Shown: positions 1-5,618 of the stretch, one piece after another
Layout: the number at the start of each line of letters is the position of its first letter
How positions within the stretch are numbered: the first letter of the stretch is position 1
Program-made: the position numbers and the translations under genes
Source: JBCDCU01 sp039180865
GTDB lineage: Bacteria > Pseudomonadota > Alphaproteobacteria > Rhizobiales > JACESI01
Reading direction: 5' to 3'
NCBI GenBank assembly: GCA_039180865.1
Contig: JBCDCZ010000251.1
Location: 1 to 6,666, forward strand
Length of the DNA stretch: 6,666 nucleotides
The notes under the pieces: model-generated
The model's database searches: none
Told to the model about the DNA's origin: nothing
What the model saw: the letters and a program-made list of their open reading frames with translations, nothing else

Positions 1-11
1 CCCGGCCTAGG

Positions 12-105
12 GCTTTCTCCCACGAGCTCACGAATTGTGCCAGGGGTGTAGGGGTAGGCTGGCGGTGAGCTCTTTTGGGCGCTGGGTTGAGGTGCGGGAG
101 AAAGC
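12..105. other. Nested inverted-repeat element, possible structured RNA
   Basis: Seen directly: three perfect inverted repeats are nested. The outer arms 12-21 and 96-105 (GCTTTCTCCC / GGGAGAAAGC) match over 10 bases, the middle arms 24-31 and 65-72 (GAGCTCAC / GTGAGCTC) over 8, and the inner arms 39-43 and 59-63 (GCCAG / CTGGC) over 5. Together they could fold into a rod with a 2 versus 23 base asymmetric bulge and a 15-base apical loop that is G-rich on the plus strand. On the plus strand a short TTTT follows 5 bases after the outer stem; on the minus strand no T-run follows. I do not recognise a known RNA family: SRP, tmRNA and RNase P hallmarks are absent. It could be a small RNA, an intergenic palindromic repeat such as those common in rhizobia, or part of the 3' end of the radical SAM transcript. 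Strand and function are undetermined. The rest of 1-140 holds no convincing gene. Confidence 0.4.
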
Positions 106-140
106 AAGTTTTAAGAGAAACAGCACTGATGCCGCTCGGC

Positions 141-1292
141 TCAAAAAAGTGAGAATTGTACGCCCGAGACCTCCGGCGGACGGAAGAGGTCGGTTCGAAG
201 CGGGGCCTTGCGACCTCTCATGCCGAGCTTCTTCGTGGCAAGGCGTATGCGCATGGCAATCTGTTCGGCGTATGGACCGCTGCCGCGCATCCTGCGGCCC
301 CACGTCATATCGTAGTCCTTGCCGCCGCGCATGGACCGCAAGACGGAGAGCACATGGCGGTACCGGTCCGGATAATGGGCCATCAGCCATTCGCGGAAGA
401 TTTCCGAGACTTCCAGAGGAAGGCGCAACAGCACATAACCGGCATCGCGGGCACCATTCTCGTGTGCTGCCTCGAGGATAGCTTCAAGCTCGCTATCATT
501 GAGTGCCGGTATGATTGGCGCGACCATGACCGTGGTTGGCACGCCCGCATCGGAGAGCGCTTTCAAAGCTTCAAGCCGTTTCTTGGGCGTTGAAGCACGT
601 GGTTCCATGGCGCGTGCAAGCTTCCCATCAAGCGTTGTAATCGAGAGTGCAACACGGGTGAGGTTCTTTCGAGCAAGTTCGCCCAAAAGGTCAATGTCAC
701 GGGTGATCAGGGCTGATTTGGTGACAATGCCGACCGGATGCTCGCACTCAAGGAGAACCTCAAGAATCTCACGCGTGATTCGGTAGGTCTTCTCAATCGG
801 CTGATAGGGATCCGTATTCGTGCCGAGCGCAATGGTCCGTGCGCGATATCTAGGATCTGCAAGCTCCTTCTTCAAAAGCGCCGCAGCCTCGGGCTTTGCA
901 AAGAGCCTTGTTTCGAAATCGATCCCCGGAGACAAGCCCATATAGGCGTGGGTCGGTCTTGCAAAACAATAGGAACAGCCGTGCTCACAGCCGCGATAGG
1001 CATTAATCGAGCGGTCGAACGAAATATCAGGCGACTGGTTCCTCGTAATGATCGTTTTGGGCCGCTCGATATCAACTTCAGTTTTCGCGACCGGAAGATC
1101 CTCGACCTCCCATCCGTCATCAAAAACACTACGGCTTTCTTTTTCGAAACGTCCTGATGGATTTGTCGTGGCACCGCGTCCGCGTGCCTTTTGACCGGGA
1201 AGAGCTGTTTGCTTGTATCCCATGGCATCGCGATCGAATTGAACGCCAATGACGTCCTCTTCTGGTATGTCCACTTTCGAAGTGAAAGCCAT
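141..1292 (-). CDS. PA0069-family (SplB-like) radical SAM protein
   Basis: This 383-residue protein belongs to the radical SAM superfamily, in the group of spore-photoproduct-lyase-like proteins often named PA0069 family (COG1533 type). The [4Fe-4S]/SAM motif CxxxCxxC is seen as C102-EHG-C106-SY-C109, preceded by an INAYRG segment. Next come a TNTDPYQPIE segment at about 159-167, VTKSALITRD at about 190-199 and VMVAPIIPALND at about 256-265, all consistent with this family. The substrate is not known; true SPL repairs spore photoproduct DNA lesions, but repair by this protein is only an inference. ATG at 1292 is preferred over an upstream in-frame start at 1343 because a GGGAG sequence lies just upstream of it, the extra 17 residues are atypical, and the longer version would start inside the LexA box. 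It follows moaB on the same strand after 87 bases but probably has its own SOS-controlled promoter (1320-1352). The stop is TGA. Confidence 0.9.
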   Translation of the reverse strand: MAFTSKVDIPEEDVIGVQFDRDAMGYKQTALPGQKARGRGATTNPSGRFEKESRSVFDDGWEVEDLPVAKTEVDIERPKTIITRNQSPDISFDRSINAYRGCEHGCSYCFARPTHAYMGLSPGIDFETRLFAKPEAAALLKKELADPRYRARTIALGTNTDPYQPIEKTYRITREILEVLLECEHPVGIVTKSALITRDIDLLGELARKNLTRVALSITTLDGKLARAMEPRASTPKKRLEALKALSDAGVPTTVMVAPIIPALNDSELEAILEAAHENGARDAGYVLLRLPLEVSEIFREWLMAHYPDRYRHVLSVLRSMRGGKDYDMTWGRRMRGSGPYAEQIAMRIRLATKKLGMRGRKAPLRTDLFRPPEVSGVQFSLF

Positions 1293-1319
1293 GCCCCGCT
1301 CCCGTTTCAGCTCACAGAA

Positions 1320-1348
1320 CCGATAACAGGAAAAACAGAACAAAACAA
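1320..1348 (-). promoter_or_regulatory. Candidate promoter of the radical SAM gene
   Basis: On the minus strand a -35-like TTGTTT (1348-1343) is followed after 17 bases by TATCGG (1325-1320), preceded by TG at 1328-1327 as in an extended -10 element. The LexA box covers the -35 region, so repressor binding would exclude polymerase. The match to consensus is moderate and was scored only by eye. Confidence 0.35.
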
Positions 1349-1352
1349 GAAC
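1338..1352 (-). promoter_or_regulatory. LexA (SOS) box of alphaproteobacterial type
   Basis: On the minus strand the sequence reads GTTC-TTGTTTT-GTTC (plus strand GAAC-AAAACAA-GAAC), an exact match to the alphaproteobacterial LexA consensus GTTC-N7-GTTC. It lies 45 bases upstream of the ATG of the radical SAM gene, where a repressor site would be expected. A short palindrome, AACAA-A-TTGTT at 1350-1360, overlaps its upstream edge. LexA control of this gene is inferred from the site and its position. Confidence 0.75.
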
Positions 1353-1379
1353 AAATTGTTTTAAGAGGTTCGCGCTTAA

Positions 1380-1931
1380 TTACTGCAGTTTCGAGCGTTT
1401 CAGATGTTCGTCGAGTCGCGGCATGATTTCAACGAAATTGCAGGGCATGTGGCGGTAATCGAGCTGAAGCTTCAAAATACCGTCCCAGGCATCCTTGCAG
1501 GCGCCAGTGGAGCCTGGAAGAGCAAACACAAATGTTGTCTGGATGAGACCGGCGGTCGCGCGGGACTGGATAGTTGATGTTCCAATCTTGTCGAAAGATA
1601 TCCGGTGGAAGACTTCCGAGAAGCCGTCCATGCGTTTGTCGAAGAGCGGCTCCAGCGCATCGGGCGTCACATCGCGACCGGTAAAGCCCGTCCCGCCGGT
1701 TGTGATCACTGCATCGACGGTCTCATCCTCCGCCCAGGCCTGAACTTGAGCGCGAATCGCATCGACGTCGTCTTTAACGATTGCGCGCGCTGACAGTTTG
1801 TGACCAGCCGCCTCGATCCGAGCAACGAGCGTATCGCCTGATCGATCATCCTCCAGACCGCGCGTATCCGAAACGGTGAGGACAGCGATCCCAACCGGAA
1901 TGAAGGGGCGCGTTTCGTCAATGCGGGACAT
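1380..1931 (-). CDS. moaB: Molybdenum cofactor biosynthesis protein B (MoaB/MogA family)
   Basis: This 183-residue cytoplasmic protein belongs to the MoaB/MogA molybdopterin-binding family, which adenylylates molybdopterin before molybdate insertion. Some MoaB proteins, such as the E. coli one, are not essential for this, so the exact step here is inferred. Visible motifs are VLTVSDTR (about 17-24), the nucleotide/pterin-binding TTGGTGFTGRDVTPDA (78-92) and ALPGSTGAC (138-145). The length is normal for the MoaB type. The start is ATG at 1931: a strong GAGGAG sits at 1942-1937, five bases upstream. The alternative GTG at 1937 would overlap that ribosome binding site and is rejected. The gene diverges from the aquaporin gene across 137 bases and is followed by the radical SAM gene. 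The stop is TAA. Confidence 0.93.
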   Translation of the reverse strand: MSRIDETRPFIPVGIAVLTVSDTRGLEDDRSGDTLVARIEAAGHKLSARAIVKDDVDAIRAQVQAWAEDETVDAVITTGGTGFTGRDVTPDALEPLFDKRMDGFSEVFHRISFDKIGTSTIQSRATAGLIQTTFVFALPGSTGACKDAWDGILKLQLDYRHMPCNFVEIMPRLDEHLKRSKLQ

Positions 1932-1936
1932 AATCA

Positions 1937-1942
1937 CTCCTC
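1937..1942 (-). promoter_or_regulatory. moaB ribosome binding site
   Basis: GAGGAG on the minus strand, five bases upstream of ATG 1931. It decides the start, because the in-frame GTG at 1937-1935 begins on the last base of this site. Confidence 0.7.
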
Positions 1943-1994
1943 AGCTGCATCGAAGTCAGATCCCTCGCACCGGCGCGGGACGTGTGTCGTCGTT

Positions 1995-2000
1995 TTGTCA
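1995..2000 (+). promoter_or_regulatory. Possible -35 element of the aquaporin promoter
   Basis: TTGTCA matches the TTGACA consensus at five of six bases and lies just upstream of the palindrome 2008-2024. No convincing -10 element is seen at 16-18 bases spacing (the region reads CATAGAAG), so this is a weak call. If it is right, the palindrome fills the spacer and -10 region, as expected of an operator. Confidence 0.25.
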
Positions 2001-2007
2001 TGCGACG

Positions 2008-2024
2008 CTTCTATGACATAGAAG
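2008..2024. promoter_or_regulatory. Perfect 17-bp palindrome, candidate operator of the aquaporin gene
   Basis: CTTCTATG-A-CATAGAAG is a perfect inverted repeat with 8-base arms and a 1-base centre. It lies 44 bases upstream of the aquaporin ATG, in the divergent intergenic region shared with moaB. The half-site TTCTA recurs at 2028-2032, giving the alternating pattern TTCTA-N5-TAGAA-N4-TTCTA, and an outer repeat TGTCAT (1996-2001) / ATGACA (2013-2018) overlaps it. This arrangement suits a dimeric winged-helix repressor, for example of the ArsR type that often controls such channels, but no regulator gene is present in the window and the identity of the binder is inference. Confidence 0.5.
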
Positions 2025-2068
2025 TTTTTCTACCTTCAAGCTGTCACAAAGTCCTCCTGCACTCTCCC

Positions 2069-2734
2069 ATGTATACGCTTTCCCAACGCCTTGCCGCCGA
2101 AGTCCTCGGTACGGCCTTTCTCCTCGCTACCGTTATTGGATCCGGCATCATGGCCGACCAATTGTCGGGCGGTAATGTTGCGATCGCCCTTCTCGGCAAC
2201 ACGATTCCGACGGGAGCGATCCTCTTCGTTCTGATCACTATGCTCGGTCCGGTGTCGGGCGCTCACTTCAATCCGGCGGTCACCTTCGCTTTTCTGATGT
2301 TTCGACAGATCAAAGCGGGTGAGGCTGGCCTATACATTGCTGCCCAGATCGTCGGCGGCCTAATCGGGATGCTTGCCGCCCACTTTATGTTTGAGCTTGA
2401 TCTCTTCCAAGTCTCGGCAAAAGTCCGAACTGGCGCGTCACAATGGGGCGCGGAAGTGATTGCGACATTCGGTTTGGTTGTCACCATTTTCGGAACGATC
2501 AGGGCGCGGCCGGAAGCCGTCCCCGCTGCAGTCGGTCTCTACATTACAGCGGCCTATTGGTTCACGGCCTCGACGTCCTTCGCCAATCCGGCAGTGACGA
2601 TTGCGCGGTCCTTCACCAATACATTTTCCGGTATCGCGCCATCCGATGCACCGGGTTTCATCATCGCCCAATTCGTTGGTGCAGGACTGGCAGTGCTCAT
2701 TGCGGGCTACTTCAAGTGGAGTTCGCGCGACTAA
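2069..2734 (+). CDS. AqpS-like aquaglyceroporin (MIP family)
   Basis: This 221-residue inner-membrane channel of the major intrinsic protein family has six predicted membrane helices (about 8-28, 37-60, 86-106, 126-145, 151-168 and 196-215) and both NPA half-helices, HFNPAVTFA (N68-P69-A70) and FANPAVTIAR (N173-P174-A175). The residue after the second NPA is Val176, not the usual selectivity Arg. The helix-2 filter position, 20 residues before the first NPA Asn, is Thr48 instead of Phe; by the same spacing from E. coli AqpZ, helix 5 has Ala161. From memory, the Thr/Val pair is that of Sinorhizobium AqpS, linked to arsenic and methylarsenical transport; the substrate here is inferred. ATG at 2069 fits the family's N-terminus. 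Earlier in-frame ATGs at 1982 and 2000 are disfavoured because the extension is not membrane-like and would span the palindrome. No clear Shine-Dalgarno is visible. The gene is alone on its strand, with no ars gene beside it, and its 3' end overlaps ispE. Confidence 0.92.
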   Translation: MYTLSQRLAAEVLGTAFLLATVIGSGIMADQLSGGNVAIALLGNTIPTGAILFVLITMLGPVSGAHFNPAVTFAFLMFRQIKAGEAGLYIAAQIVGGLIGMLAAHFMFELDLFQVSAKVRTGASQWGAEVIATFGLVVTIFGTIRARPEAVPAAVGLYITAAYWFTASTSFANPAVTIARSFTNTFSGIAPSDAPGFIIAQFVGAGLAVLIAGYFKWSSRD

Positions 2735-3599
2735 CGGTTCCTGGCTTGATCCACCAATCCGGATGAGCATTTGCGAGGCGGTTAGCCGCGTCCTCGGCTA
2801 AAGCGAGCGCTTCAAAAAGCGCGAAGCATGTGGCGCCAGAACCTGACATGCGAACCAAAAGAGCATCTTGCGCATATTCTTCGAGAGCCGTCAGACAGGT
2901 TTCGATGATCGGCTCAAGTGCGACTGCCGGAGGTTCAAGGTCATTGCGGCAGAGAGCGAGATAATCGCCAAATGACGATGCGTTTGGAAAGCCGCCTACC
3001 GGAAAGTCGGGAAGTGCGCGATTGGACTTCTTCGCAAGCGCCTTGAAGATCGCTGGTGTCGCCACTTGAACCCGCGGATTTGCCAGCAAGATCGCAAGAT
3101 CGGGAAGGACCGGAAGCGGTGTCAGGTCTTCACCAATGCCCCGCATGCGCACGGGCTCACCTGAGAGACAGACCGGAACGTCCGCGCCCAGGCCTAACAC
3201 TGCATCATCGCTGGGAAGGGACGCGCCGGTTAGATCCGAGATCGCTGAAAGGGTGGCCGCAGCATCTGCCGATCCGCCGCCGATGCCCGATGAAACCGGC
3301 AAATTTTTTTCCAGAGCGATCTGTATCGCATCATCTGGCGTGATAAGCCTGGCCGCCTGAAGCACCAGATTGTCGCCTTCTCCAGAAAGCTGGGCAGCTT
3401 CCGGACCGTCCACAGTGATGGAATGATTGCTCGCTCCACTCCCACCGCTTGGAGGTTTTCGGGAGACTGTGATGCGGTCGCCGATATCCACGAATACAAC
3501 GACACTGTCGAGAAGATGATAGCCATCCTCGCGCTGTCCCGTCACGTGAAGGGCGAGATTGATCTTGGCACGCGCTTTATGGGTGATCGATGAACTCAA
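2712..3599 (-). CDS. ispE: 4-diphosphocytidyl-2-C-methyl-D-erythritol kinase
   Basis: IspE phosphorylates CDP-methylerythritol with ATP in the MEP pathway to IPP and DMAPP, in the cytoplasm. The 295 residues show the GHMP kinase pattern: the substrate-binding start AKINLALHVTGQREDGYHLL (11-30) with the conserved Lys12, the ATP-binding LPVSSGIGGGSADAA (100-114), catalytic Asp140 in GADVPV, and the C-terminal glycine motif MSGSGATCFALF (251-262). The length is typical. The start is TTG at 3599: no ATG or GTG lies in frame between the end of the TPR gene and the conserved Lys12, and this start leaves the usual N-terminal length. The ribosome binding site is weak. The gene lies 54 bases after the TPR gene on the same strand and probably shares its transcript. 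Its last 23 bases overlap the convergent aquaporin gene. Confidence 0.95.
   Translation of the reverse strand: MSSSITHKARAKINLALHVTGQREDGYHLLDSVVVFVDIGDRITVSRKPPSGGSGASNHSITVDGPEAAQLSGEGDNLVLQAARLITPDDAIQIALEKNLPVSSGIGGGSADAAATLSAISDLTGASLPSDDAVLGLGADVPVCLSGEPVRMRGIGEDLTPLPVLPDLAILLANPRVQVATPAIFKALAKKSNRALPDFPVGGFPNASSFGDYLALCRNDLEPPAVALEPIIETCLTALEEYAQDALLVRMSGSGATCFALFEALALAEDAANRLANAHPDWWIKPGTVSRANST
2782..2822. repeat. Two adjacent hairpins inside the ispE 3' end
   Basis: Two perfect stems lie side by side: TTAGCCG (2782-2788) with CGGCTAA (2795-2801), loop 6, and GCGCTT (2807-2812) with AAGCGC (2817-2822), loop 4. They lie 48-88 bases past the aquaporin stop, within the ispE coding region. 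No T-run follows on either strand, so they are not a standard intrinsic terminator. They might slow polymerase or protect the 3' end of the aquaporin transcript, or be chance within codons. Confidence 0.3.
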
Positions 3600-3653
3600 G
3601 ACACTGACCGAAAGTACCAGAAATTCTGTGAACCCAATCGGTTTTCCGCAGCT

Positions 3654-5378
3654 TTATCCGTCCTGATCGTCTTCGCTTAGTCCATTTTCGATCTTGCGAA
3701 CAATTTTCTCAAGATCCTTTTCCTCTGGGTCCAGATCCCGCGCATGGCTCCATTGGAAAACGGCTTCCAGCTTGCGACCGACCTGCCAGTAGGCATCACC
3801 AAGATGATCATTGAGGATTGGATCGTGCGGTCTTAGTTCGACGGCGCGTTCCAGATGCTCGACGGCCTTCTCAAAACGCTCGAGCTTATAATAGGCCCAG
3901 CCGAGGCTATCGATGATGTAAGCATCGTTTGGACGCTGCCGCACGGCCTCGCGAATCATCTCAAGCGCTTCCTCGTACTTCATGTCCCGGTCGATGAGAG
4001 AATAACCGAGATAGTTGAGCACTTGCGGGTGGTTCGGTCTGAGCACCAGGGCTTTGCGGAAATCGGCTTCTGCTTCCGGCCAGTTTCCGATCCGCTCATG
4101 GGTAATGCCGCGCGAATAAAACAAAGACCAGTTGCGAGCCTCTTCTTCCGGGCTCAAAAGAGAGATTGCGCGGGCATAGATTTCGCCGGCTTCAGCGTAG
4201 AGCTCGTGCGACCTTAATATGTTACCGTAAGAGGCGAGTGCGATCAGGTTGTCCGGTTCTTTCTCAAGAAGTGTGTCCATAATCGTGCGCGACTGATCGA
4301 GGTTTTCCAGTGAATTCTGAGCGAAAGCCTGGCTGATCAGTGCATTCGTGTAGTGAATGGATGTTTCCGGAATGGCCGCGTAGTGATCAATCGCCTTTTG
4401 ATAGCGCTTGTCTTGTTCCAGAAGATCACCAAGTGCAAGCCGCGGCAACGCGTTTTCGGGTTGCAAATGGGCCGCAAGATTTAGATAGACGTGCGAAATT
4501 TCCTCGCCGCCTTCGCGCCCGATCGCCGTTCCCAAACCGTAGAGCACCTCCATCGCACCCTGCATGGCGTTGGTTACCATCGACTTCGGCTTCATACCGT
4601 CTTCTACGGCCTTCATTAATTGCTGAATGGAAGGGCGTGATGAATAGCGTCGTGCGAGAACCTCGACTGCTTCCTTGCCGCTTTCCTCGAGCTCGTTCCG
4701 CAGTTGGAAACGAGCCCAGGCTTCCGCCGTGCGCAAAACGTTCGGATCGCGTTCATGGGCGGCTTCGTAGCTCGCACGTGCGATTTCGCCGCGATCGCTC
4801 ACTTCAGCAATGAGTGCCGTGTGATAGAGCTTGAAAGACTCATACCAGACTGGTCCCGAAAGCTGATCGATGGTCTCAAGCGCCGTATCGACATCGCCAT
4901 CACCAGCGAGCGTCCACGCTTTGAGTAGGGTACCTGTGAGGCGCGCCAGTGGACCCTGTTCAATTTTCTCAAACTGGTTGACAGCCTTCTTGTAGGATTT
5001 TTGCTTCAGCGCAAACACGCCGAGCGCAAGACGAGCGAACCGGTTGTCGTCATCATGGGAGATCACCTGGTCGGAGAGTTCGATCGCCCGTGTGACGTTG
5101 CCGTCCGCCAGTTTAAGCATGAAAGTGCGCTCGATCAGGGACAGATTTTCCGGATCGGCCTCAAGAGCTTTATCAAAGTAAAGGGCAGCAGCGGCGAGGT
5201 CCCTGGACCGCCCAGCGGTCAAAGCGGCGAGATAGCTTCCGGAAAAAGATAGTGGATAATCACGTTCATCGAGGTCTTGCCGAAGCTCGGTTGTCGCCGT
5301 CGCATGGGCTGCCGGTGAGAGTACAAGTGCAAGGCCGACGGCGAGTGCCACTCGCCCGATCAAGTGCCGCTTCATCAT
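3654..5378 (-). CDS. Exported tetratricopeptide-repeat protein
   Basis: This 574-residue protein has a Sec-type signal peptide: basic MMKRHLIGR, a hydrophobic stretch (about 10-20) and a likely cleavage after AHA at about residue 26, so it should act in the periplasm. There is no lipobox Cys. TPR-like helix pairs fill the rest: an N-terminal set at about 50-145, a more diverged helical middle, and a clear C-terminal array from about 300 to 555 with units such as DSLGWAYYKLERFEKAVEHLERAVELRP-type repeats. The tail is acidic. No enzyme domain is visible, and TPR arrays generally bind proteins, so a scaffold or assembly role is likely but the partner is unknown. The start is one of two adjacent ATGs (5378 or 5375) with AAGGG eight bases upstream of the first. 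It is transcribed from its own leader after the 5541-5578 terminator, with ispE downstream. Confidence 0.88.
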   Translation of the reverse strand: MMKRHLIGRVALAVGLALVLSPAAHATATTELRQDLDERDYPLSFSGSYLAALTAGRSRDLAAAALYFDKALEADPENLSLIERTFMLKLADGNVTRAIELSDQVISHDDDNRFARLALGVFALKQKSYKKAVNQFEKIEQGPLARLTGTLLKAWTLAGDGDVDTALETIDQLSGPVWYESFKLYHTALIAEVSDRGEIARASYEAAHERDPNVLRTAEAWARFQLRNELEESGKEAVEVLARRYSSRPSIQQLMKAVEDGMKPKSMVTNAMQGAMEVLYGLGTAIGREGGEEISHVYLNLAAHLQPENALPRLALGDLLEQDKRYQKAIDHYAAIPETSIHYTNALISQAFAQNSLENLDQSRTIMDTLLEKEPDNLIALASYGNILRSHELYAEAGEIYARAISLLSPEEEARNWSLFYSRGITHERIGNWPEAEADFRKALVLRPNHPQVLNYLGYSLIDRDMKYEEALEMIREAVRQRPNDAYIIDSLGWAYYKLERFEKAVEHLERAVELRPHDPILNDHLGDAYWQVGRKLEAVFQWSHARDLDPEEKDLEKIVRKIENGLSEDDQDG

Positions 5379-5461
5379 TCTGGTTGCCCTTTCAAACGCC
5401 CAGCCGAGCGCTTTCGTAAGTCTGTCGCCGCCGATGCGAACGCTTTTCCAGGTTTCAACAT
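5375..5461 (-). CDS. Possible 28-residue leader ORF ahead of the TPR gene
   Basis: An ATG at 5461 opens a 28-codon frame rich in Lys, Arg and Ala (MLKPGKAFAS at its start, LKGQPE at its end) whose TGA overlaps the first ATG of the TPR gene in an ATGA arrangement typical of translational coupling. No good ribosome binding site is seen before its ATG. The frame stays open further upstream, and a ggtttcaa direct repeat (5451-5458 and 5478-5485) makes LKP occur twice in frame. The frame may simply be a chance opening. Confidence 0.2.
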   Translation of the reverse strand: MLKPGKAFASAATDLRKRSAGRLKGQPE

Positions 5462-5540
5462 GGCGGTTTTTCGTACGGGTTTCAATGAATGCGGGGGCGT
5501 GAACCTCGCGGTTTTAGACAAAAAACTATGTCTCTTGTCG
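5379..5540 (-). promoter_or_regulatory. Leader/promoter region of the TPR-ispE unit
   Basis: Between the terminator of the polyprenyl synthase gene and the TPR start lie 162 bases that must carry the promoter of the TPR-ispE unit. No -35/-10 pair stands out. An AGACA (5516-5520) / TGTCT (5529-5533) inverted repeat with 8-base spacer, overlapped by GACAA (5517-5521) / TTGTC (5535-5539), sits at its upstream end and could be a regulator site. The call rests mainly on position. Confidence 0.35.
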
Positions 5541-5578
5541 AAAAAATGATCGGCGCGTGTAGTTGGCGAGCCGATCAT
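5541..5578 (-). terminator. Rho-independent terminator of the polyprenyl synthase gene
   Basis: Read on the minus strand, ATGATCGGC (5578-5570) pairs perfectly over 9 bases with GCCGATCAT (5554-5546) across a 15-base loop, followed directly by a run of T (5546-5541) and then CGACAAG. It begins 40 bases after the TAA of the polyprenyl synthase gene. The fairly large loop is the only weak point. It separates that gene from the TPR-ispE unit. Confidence 0.75.
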
Positions 5579-5618
5579 GTCATGTGGGTGATTTCGCGCT
5601 CGCAGACTGTCTGCCGAT

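Noticed and set aside
43..63. Possible G-quadruplex (GGGG-TGTA-GGGG-TA-GG-CT-GG)
   Set aside because: Only two runs reach four G and the others are two, so at most a weak two-tier form; the same bases are used by the inner stem of the nested repeat.
28..593. Long open frames on both strands in the left part (28-390 minus, 35-481 plus, 156-593 plus)
   Set aside because: They mostly overlap the well-supported radical SAM gene, have low-complexity Arg/Pro/Ser composition and show no recognisable motif.
1293..1343. N-terminal extension of the radical SAM protein from 1343
   Set aside because: It would start within the LexA box and adds Cys-rich, unusual residues; ATG 1292 has a GGGAG just upstream.
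1361..1379. CtrA-like TTAA pair
   Set aside because: The two TTAA are 11 bases apart rather than the 7 of the CtrA consensus.
1982..2068. N-terminal extension of the aquaporin from ATG 1982 or 2000
   Set aside because: The added residues are not like the family, the stretch contains the palindromic operator, and ATG 2069 gives the expected N-terminus.
3618..3628. Palindrome CAGAA-A-TTCTG between the TPR gene and ispE
   Set aside because: Short, with no room for an RNA loop, no promoter elements near it and no second copy; likely chance.
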